Below, piece after piece: positions 1 to 4,379 of a stretch of DNA of 5,534 nucleotides. Numbering within the stretch: position 1 is the stretch's first letter; every line of letters starts with the position of its first letter. A model generated the notes under the pieces. That model saw nothing but the letters and a program-made list of their open reading frames with translations. It made no database searches and was not told where the DNA came from. The DNA is taken from assembly GCA_008297795.1 (NCBI GenBank), contig VBQP01000053.1:1-5534 (forward strand), written 5' to 3'. The stretch is from Thermoplasmata archaeon. Its GTDB lineage: Archaea; Thermoplasmatota; E2; UBA202; DSCA01. The translations under genes and the position numbers were made by a program.

Positions 1-239
1 AGAAGGGCATGGACGGCATAGAACTCCACAGGGATGGAAAGGGAGAAAGAATGGACGGGGCAAGAGCAGCAGAGCAGATACTGAAAATAAATCCTGATGC
101 GGTGATATGGGGGTATACCGCATGGACTGACACAGAATGGGCGGAGAAACTGAGAAAGGCAGGGGCTAAAAAAATTGTGAAACGTCTGGTGCCGTTCAAG
201 GAATTTGCGGAGATGGTTGCTGATTTTGTGAAAGAATAA
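1..239 (+). CDS. Response-regulator receiver (REC)-like protein, 3' fragment
   Basis: The frame is open from the left edge (codons from base 3) to a TAA at 237-239, so only the last 78 or so residues are seen. The ATG at 9 is probably internal: it falls within GMDGIEL, which resembles the MDGIEL stretch that follows the phospho-acceptor Asp in receiver domains. Downstream come a second MDG (MDGARAAEQIL), a beta strand ending in the Thr of GYTAW, the GA pair, and KKIVKR, whose Lys fits the conserved receiver Lys. The last helix ends the protein, so there is no C-terminal output domain; it is a stand-alone receiver or the C-terminal receiver of a larger protein. The Lys is not followed directly by Pro and the MDG occurs twice, so it is a divergent receiver. 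The phospho-acceptor Asp cannot be assigned here. The gene converges on the minus-strand operon, 42 bases away. Confidence 0.6.
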   Translation, partial: KGMDGIELHRDGKGERMDGARAAEQILKINPDAVIWGYTAWTDTEWAEKLRKAGAKKIVKRLVPFKEFAEMVADFVKE

Positions 240-268
240 TCATCCATCTGCCCGCCCATGCATAATGG

Positions 269-291
269 GAAGCAATGATTTTCATTGCTTC
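269..291. terminator. Perfect 10-bp inverted repeat between convergent genes, possible bidirectional terminator
   Basis: Bases 269-278 (GAAGCAATGA) are the exact reverse complement of 282-291 (TCATTGCTTC), with a TTT loop at 279-281. The right arm contains the TGA stop (282-284) of the minus-strand BioD-like gene, and the hairpin lies 29 bases past the stop of the plus-strand gene. A second small palindrome, CCCAT/ATGGG (255-259 and 265-269), abuts it. Neither strand has a clear T-run after the stem, so it is not a classical intrinsic terminator. Its place between converging genes still suggests a role in 3'-end formation or transcript stability. Confidence 0.45.
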
Positions 292-1307
292 AGGAAATCT
301 ATGTTTATTCCTTCTGTAGCCTCCTCTATTTTTTTCACTTTTTTATTTTCATCGGGCAATATGATGGATTCAATGCTTTCCACCTTTCTTGCCGCCGTGT
401 ATGTATCGCTTCTTATTGAAAGCAGAGGTATATTCCTGCGGTCAGCCTTCGCGAGTATGTTTGACGGAGGAACTATGTTGTTTGTGAGAACAATGCATGA
501 AGTCCTTTCATCGTCCATGGCTGCTGTGATAACATCGCTCCTGTCACCGCCTGTTATTATCAGTTTTCCCTCCTTCTTGAAGTCAGGATGGCGAAGTATC
601 TCAGGAACGGAAAGAGCCGCAATCAGCACATTTCTCACTTCTTTCTCAAGTCCTTTCTCTCCAGCCACGACTCTCGCAAATAATTTATCTGCTATGTATC
701 TGACCTTCATTGCATCCAGTTCATTGATATAAGGGACAGTTCCGAGCATCTGTATTCCCATTTTTTCCATCTCTCTCTCAACCTTTTCAACATCTTCTTC
801 CCTTACCTTGTCTATTACGACGCCTGCAATATTTACGCCTGCATTTCTTGCAGCGCATTCTGCAAATGATAGAGAGTCCATCATGTCATATGCATCTCCA
901 GAGATAACAAAAAGTACATCTGCGCCAACAAGTGAGGCAACTGATAAGGAATCAAGGCCCAAAGAACTCCCTCTCACAAGATTTTCTCCCCCCTCTATTA
1001 TGAACAAATCCTTGTTTGAAGAAAGGCGCTTGCACCTTTCCTCAACCTCTTTTTTGATATCGGGGAACGCATGCATTATCTTGGAGTGGTGAAATCCGAG
1101 AGTGAACTCATCTACCTCTTCTTCTATGCCAAAAACTTCCTTGAAAAGAGCAGCATCATAGTCAACCAGCCTTTTCTTTTTATAAATCTGGTTATCACCC
1201 AGAGGTTTCATATACCCTATCTTCCCGCCAAATTTCTTTGCAATTCCAAGCGCAACAGTCGTTTTTCCTGCTTTTGGCATCACCGATGCAACAACTAACT
1301 TCTTCAT
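282..1307 (-). CDS. BioD-like P-loop protein with DRTGG domain (stand-alone relative of the phosphotransacetylase N-terminal region)
   Basis: A 341-residue protein. Residues 1-200 form a dethiobiotin-synthetase-like P-loop domain. A deviant Walker A is seen at 9-17 (VMPKAGKTT, with Gly14-Lys15-Thr16), followed by YMKPLGD at 32-38, which matches the KPxG segment of BioD relatives, and IIEGGENL at 103-110, which corresponds to the EG(G/A) strand of that fold. Residues 205-315 are a DRTGG domain, with the signature ITGGDRSDVITAAM at 251-264. This order (BioD-like, then DRTGG) is that of the regulatory N-terminal half of long bacterial phosphotransacetylases, but the catalytic PTA domain is absent. 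It starts at the ATG of an ATGA overlap with the upstream synthetase gene, preceded by GAGGTGA four bases away, so the start is secure and translation is probably coupled. Inference: a nucleotide-binding regulator or partner of the acyl-CoA synthetase. Automatic annotation may call it cobyrinate diamide synthase or BioD; a biosynthetic role is unsupported here. Confidence 0.85.
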   Translation of the reverse strand: MKKLVVASVMPKAGKTTVALGIAKKFGGKIGYMKPLGDNQIYKKKRLVDYDAALFKEVFGIEEEVDEFTLGFHHSKIMHAFPDIKKEVEERCKRLSSNKDLFIIEGGENLVRGSSLGLDSLSVASLVGADVLFVISGDAYDMMDSLSFAECAARNAGVNIAGVVIDKVREEDVEKVEREMEKMGIQMLGTVPYINELDAMKVRYIADKLFARVVAGEKGLEKEVRNVLIAALSVPEILRHPDFKKEGKLIITGGDRSDVITAAMDDERTSCIVLTNNIVPPSNILAKADRRNIPLLSIRSDTYTAARKVESIESIILPDENKKVKKIEEATEGINIDFLKQ

Positions 1308-3397
1308 TTTTTCACCTCTATATTTATACGGGCATCTAAAGCTTTTGCCCCTTTTTCATATACCATCAATGGATTGATATCCAGTTCGGATATTTCCGGG
1401 AATCTGTTTACGAGAATCCCTATGCGATATATTGAATCTATTATTGAATCGATGTCCTTTCTCTTCTCTCCCCTCACGCCCAGAAGCAGGGGATATGAAC
1501 TTATTTCTCTTATCATTTTTCCTATCTCCCTTTTTGACACAGGAGCGACGCGGAATGCCACGTCTTTAAGAACTTCCACATATATGCCGCCGAGTCCGAA
1601 CATCAGAACTTTTCCGAATGAGGAATCTGTTGTTGCGCCGACTATGGTCTCCACCCCGTGCGGAACCATTTTTGCAATCTCTATGCCTCTTATATTCGCC
1701 TTCGGCACATTCTGCCTGCAGTTTCTCATTATTGCCTCATATCCCTCTATGACCTCTTTTTTATCATCTATGTCAATTAGAACGCCGCCGACATCGGTCT
1801 TGTGTATTATGTCTTCCGAAACGACTTTCATGACAACAGGATAACCGATTTCCTCCGCCACCTCCACCGCCTCCCCTATGCTTTTCACGACCCTGAACGG
1901 GGGAACGTCGATGCCCGCCGCAGCCATTATCTCCTTTGCCTCTGTGCCGAGCAGTTGTTTTCTCCCATCTTCCAGAACTGATGAAATGACTTTTCTTATC
2001 TTTTCTTCGTCCATCTCCACTTCGTCCATCTTCTCCTCTTTTCTTTTTTCGTATGCGGTGTAGAGCGCCTTCAGTGAAGAGACTGCATCTTCGACATCAC
2101 CAAATGCAGGTATTCCCTTTGATTTCAATTTCTCAAGTATTTCTTCAGTTCCCTCGCCTCCAAAAAGAGAATATATTATGGGCTTTTTGCTTCCATACTT
2201 CTCCTGCATTTCAATAAAGGTGTCCATAAGCGGCTCGAGAGGCGTCATGTCTGTCTGGCAGTAAAGCGCTATGATTGCATGGATATTGTCTTCATTCAGC
2301 GCCCTTTCCAGCGCCTCCCTGTATTCCGCCCCCCCTGCCTGCCCTGTCAGGTCAACAGGGTTTTTGTATGAGCCGAATTTTGGCATCACATTCTCAAATG
2401 TTTTCTTCAGCAATTCCATGTCGCTTGTAAGAGTCACTCCATATTTCTCGCATGCATCAGCAGCAAGAACCCCTATGCCCCCTCCATTCGTGATTATAAC
2501 GACATTCTTGCCAGCAGGTTTGGGGCAGGCAGCAAGCGTCGCCACCCAGTTGAACCCATCTTCCAGACTTTCAGCCCTCAGTATTCCAGCCTGCTTGAAT
2601 GCAGCATCGAATATTTTATCTGAGCCGGCAAGCGAGCCTGTATGGGAAGCAACAGCCCTTGCCCCAACCTTCGAGCGCCCCGCCTTTATTGCGACTATCT
2701 GCATGTTTTCGGGCTTTTTTTTCACCAGTTCCATGAATTCCCTGCCATTTTCCAGACCTTCTATGTAAAGAAAAATCACCTTGGTGATATCGTCATTAAA
2801 GACATATGACATTATGTCTGCTTCGGTTATATCTGCCTTGTTGCCGATTGAAACGATTGTGGAAAGACCCATGTTCTCTTCTGCTGTTTTTCCTATCATT
2901 GCTATTCCGAGCGCACCTGACTGGGATATGACGGCGATGTTGCCGGGACAAATTTTTGAGGGCCCGAAGGTTGCATTTATGGGGGCAGATGCAGAATATA
3001 TGCCAAAAACGTTGGGTCCGAGGATGCGCATTCCATTCGCCCTCGCCTTCTCAACCATCTCTTTCTCTGCCTCAATATTCCCTATCTCTGAAAAACCGGA
3101 GGTTATGACAACTGCAAACTTCACGCCCTTCTTTGCACATTCCTCGACTGCGCTTACGGCAATGCTTGCAGGCACCACTATCAGGGCAAGGTCAATTTCT
3201 CCATCTATTGAAGAGACGGACTCATGCACTTTTATACCTAAAATTTCTCCTCCTTTGGGGTTTATAGGATATATCTTTCCTTTATAACCTGACTCCACTA
3301 TGTTCTTCAGCACGGTATGTCCGATTTTCCCCTCTTTGTGCGATGCACCCACAACAGCGACATGCCTTGGATTAAAAAGGTATTTTAAGTCTGCCAC
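1304..3397 (-). CDS. acd: Acetyl/acyl-CoA synthetase (ADP-forming), fused alpha-beta form
   Basis: A 697-residue cytoplasmic enzyme converting acyl-CoA + ADP + Pi to acid + CoA + ATP, the usual archaeal route for substrate-level ATP formation from acetyl-CoA. Residues 1-130 are the CoA-binding Rossmann domain (VAVVGAS at 13-19). Residues 150-450 are the succinyl-CoA-ligase-like region: His252 in SHTGSLAGSD is the expected phosphohistidine, and Glu213 in YIEG lies 39 residues before it, as in the Pyrococcus alpha subunit (from memory, His257 and Glu218). A charged linker (about 450-466) leads to the ATP-grasp beta part (467-697), with His532 in HKTDVGG as the second active-site His and the conserved LDINPL at 672-677. 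All expected residues are present, so it should be active. Substrate range (acetyl, branched or aryl acyl) cannot be read. The start is GTG, giving MADLKYLFNP just before the CoA-binding fold, as in relatives. First gene of an operon with the BioD-DRTGG gene. Unlike bacterial Pat proteins it carries no GNAT domain. Confidence 0.93.
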   Translation of the reverse strand: MADLKYLFNPRHVAVVGASHKEGKIGHTVLKNIVESGYKGKIYPINPKGGEILGIKVHESVSSIDGEIDLALIVVPASIAVSAVEECAKKGVKFAVVITSGFSEIGNIEAEKEMVEKARANGMRILGPNVFGIYSASAPINATFGPSKICPGNIAVISQSGALGIAMIGKTAEENMGLSTIVSIGNKADITEADIMSYVFNDDITKVIFLYIEGLENGREFMELVKKKPENMQIVAIKAGRSKVGARAVASHTGSLAGSDKIFDAAFKQAGILRAESLEDGFNWVATLAACPKPAGKNVVIITNGGGIGVLAADACEKYGVTLTSDMELLKKTFENVMPKFGSYKNPVDLTGQAGGAEYREALERALNEDNIHAIIALYCQTDMTPLEPLMDTFIEMQEKYGSKKPIIYSLFGGEGTEEILEKLKSKGIPAFGDVEDAVSSLKALYTAYEKRKEEKMDEVEMDEEKIRKVISSVLEDGRKQLLGTEAKEIMAAAGIDVPPFRVVKSIGEAVEVAEEIGYPVVMKVVSEDIIHKTDVGGVLIDIDDKKEVIEGYEAIMRNCRQNVPKANIRGIEIAKMVPHGVETIVGATTDSSFGKVLMFGLGGIYVEVLKDVAFRVAPVSKREIGKMIREISSYPLLLGVRGEKRKDIDSIIDSIYRIGILVNRFPEISELDINPLMVYEKGAKALDARINIEVKK
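1312..1318 (-). promoter_or_regulatory. Strong Shine-Dalgarno for the BioD-DRTGG gene
   Basis: On the minus strand this reads GAGGTGA, followed by AAAA and the ATG at 1307. It matches the anti-Shine-Dalgarno end of archaeal 16S rRNA (CACCUC). It is built into the last codons of the synthetase gene (Glu-Val-Lys-Lys-stop), so one stretch both encodes that C-terminus and recruits ribosomes for the next gene. It fixes the start of the downstream gene. Confidence 0.85.
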
Positions 3398-3418
3398 TGA
3401 CAGCGTATGGAAGTATAA

Positions 3419-3435
3419 GATATAAACTTTTTTGC
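3419..3435 (-). promoter_or_regulatory. Archaeal TATA/BRE-type promoter of the synthetase operon, leaderless
   Basis: On the minus strand the sequence is GCAAAAAAGTTTATATC, an A-rich BRE-like run followed by a TATA-like box (TTTATATC, 3426-3419). The first base of the box lies 29 bases before the GTG at 3397, so the expected start of transcription is at or next to the start codon. No Shine-Dalgarno sequence precedes the GTG, in line with a leaderless mRNA. The same AAAAGTTT(A/T)TATC pattern precedes the small coiled-coil gene. Confidence 0.6.
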
Positions 3436-3460
3436 ATGTGTGTCTACCGCACTTATACGC

Positions 3461-4123
3461 TTATAGACCGAGCATGTACTCTGCTGTCCTCAATGCCATT
3501 CTTACATGCTTTGCCCCGTTTCCGATAACATGGGGCCCATGCCCGGGATATAAATTAACCACGTCAAATTCGCCTATTCTTCTTATGGAGTTTGCCAGTT
3601 TCCCCGCATCTCCGCCCCAGAAATCTGTTCTTCCCACTCCCCCGTCGGAAAAAATCGTATCCCCTGAAAACAGTGACCTGCTCTCTGCTTCATACAAACA
3701 TATGCTTCCCGGGGAATGCCCCGGAGTGTAAATAACCTTCAACTCCATTTCCCCTATTTCTATGATATCTCCATCTGCAAGCTTTCTGTCCACCCTGACA
3801 GGAGGCTGCTCAACGCCAAATAATGACGAGGACCAGTCCCTCCCCTCCTCCAGAGTTTCCGCCCCCTTCTCATGGCACATCACCTCCACGATTTCCTCAT
3901 CACACCTCTCTTTTATATCCAGGACGCCGCCGCAGTGGTCGAAATGCTCGTGCGTCAGAATTATTGCTTTTATGCTTTTCGCGTCAACTTTTTCTGTTAT
4001 GCTTTCTATGACGTATGAAGAATTGAATCCTGTTCCTGTATCTATGACTGCCGCCTCCCCGCCACCCCCCAGAACATAAATATTCGAGTCGAAGCCCATT
4101 CCCTCTATTTTCCAGAATTGCAT
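3461..4123 (-). CDS. Metallo-beta-lactamase-fold hydrolase, glyoxalase II-like
   Basis: A 220-residue protein, the usual length for small glyoxalase-II-type MBL hydrolases. All metal ligands of a two-metal site are present: THEHFDH at 57-63 (His58, His60, Asp62, His63), His136 in TPGHSPGS, Asp155 in FSGDTIF, and His195 in YPGHG. An N-terminal strand pair with GFDSNIYVL (10-18) and AAVIDTG (24-30) is typical. There is no signal peptide or membrane segment, so it is cytoplasmic. The family often cleaves thioesters, and the neighbours handle acyl-CoA, so an acyl-thioester hydrolase is plausible, but substrate cannot be deduced; lactonases and other hydrolases share these motifs. The ATG at 4123 keeps the usual N-terminus. 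It lies 63 bases upstream of the synthetase gene on the same strand, and that gene has its own promoter. It is divergent from the coiled-coil gene across a shared 40-base region. Confidence 0.88.
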   Translation of the reverse strand: MQFWKIEGMGFDSNIYVLGGGGEAAVIDTGTGFNSSYVIESITEKVDAKSIKAIILTHEHFDHCGGVLDIKERCDEEIVEVMCHEKGAETLEEGRDWSSSLFGVEQPPVRVDRKLADGDIIEIGEMELKVIYTPGHSPGSICLYEAESRSLFSGDTIFSDGGVGRTDFWGGDAGKLANSIRRIGEFDVVNLYPGHGPHVIGNGAKHVRMALRTAEYMLGL

Positions 4124-4126
4124 ATT

Positions 4127-4142
4127 CCAAAAGTTTTTATCC
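4127..4142 (+). promoter_or_regulatory. Archaeal TATA/BRE-type promoter of the small coiled-coil gene, leaderless
   Basis: CCAAAAGTTTTTATCC has an A-rich BRE-like part and a TATA-like box beginning at 4134, exactly 30 bases before the ATG at 4164. This placement supports 4164 over the earlier in-frame ATG at 4149, which would lie only about 12 bases from the box centre. No Shine-Dalgarno precedes 4164. The element begins three bases beyond the MBL start codon, so the two divergent promoters are interlaced. Confidence 0.55.
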
Positions 4143-4157
4143 TATTTTATGATTTCC
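4143..4157 (-). promoter_or_regulatory. Possible promoter of the MBL hydrolase gene
   Basis: The minus strand reads GGAAATCATAAAATA, a purine-rich BRE-like stretch followed by an AT-rich TATA-like box (ATAAAATA, 4150-4143). Spacing of about 20-27 bases to the ATG at 4123 would give a leaderless or nearly leaderless message; there is no clear Shine-Dalgarno. It overlaps the region between the divergent promoter and the start of the coiled-coil gene. Weaker than the other two promoter calls. Confidence 0.35.
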
Positions 4158-4163
4158 ACCTGC

Positions 4164-4379
4164 ATGAGCGAGAAGGAGAAAAGGAAGATCATTGACAAAA
4201 TAGAGGATTTGAATCAGGCAAGGGCTTCTCTTCACAGAAGGCTTGAGGAACTTGAGGAAAAGAAAAATGAGATGTCAGAGAAAAAATACGCAAAATTGAA
4301 AGAAAAATACACCAAAAAACAGCAAAAAATAAGGGAAAAGATACATGCACTGGAACTCAAACTTAAGGAGTTCACCTGA
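4164..4379 (+). CDS. Small charged coiled-coil protein, function unknown
   Basis: A 71-residue protein (76 if the ATG at 4149 is used) made almost wholly of Lys, Glu, Arg, Leu and Ile in a heptad-like pattern, predicted as one or two long helices. A first helix (about residues 5-33, with LHRRLEELEEKKNE) is followed by MSEKKYAKLKEKY and a second helix ending IHALELKLKEF. The form 'short break, Tyr-x-x-Leu-x-x-x-Tyr, helix' suggests a helical hairpin, common in small archaeal coiled-coil proteins of unknown role. No Cys, metal site, signal or membrane segment is seen. The start at 4164 was chosen from promoter spacing. Its TGA (4377-4379) overlaps the end of the convergent CoA-transferase-GNAT gene by eight bases. 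It may oligomerise or bind a partner, but I do not recognise it. Confidence 0.7.
   Translation: MSEKEKRKIIDKIEDLNQARASLHRRLEELEEKKNEMSEKKYAKLKEKYTKKQQKIREKIHALELKLKEFT

Noticed and set aside
2271..2768. Long plus-strand open frame (165 aa) inside the synthetase gene
   Set aside because: It is Ser/Pro/Phe-rich with no domain, and lies antisense to well-conserved enzyme sequence; other plus-strand frames in 265-3287 have the same character.
3439..3466. Repeated CTTATA units just after the MBL stop, considered as a terminator or operator
   Set aside because: Only two short AT-rich copies, no stable stem and no T-run on the minus strand.
4149..4163. Earlier ATG for the coiled-coil gene
   Set aside because: It is only about 12 bases from the promoter-box centre and has no Shine-Dalgarno, while 4164 fits the -30 spacing exactly. 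It cannot be wholly excluded.
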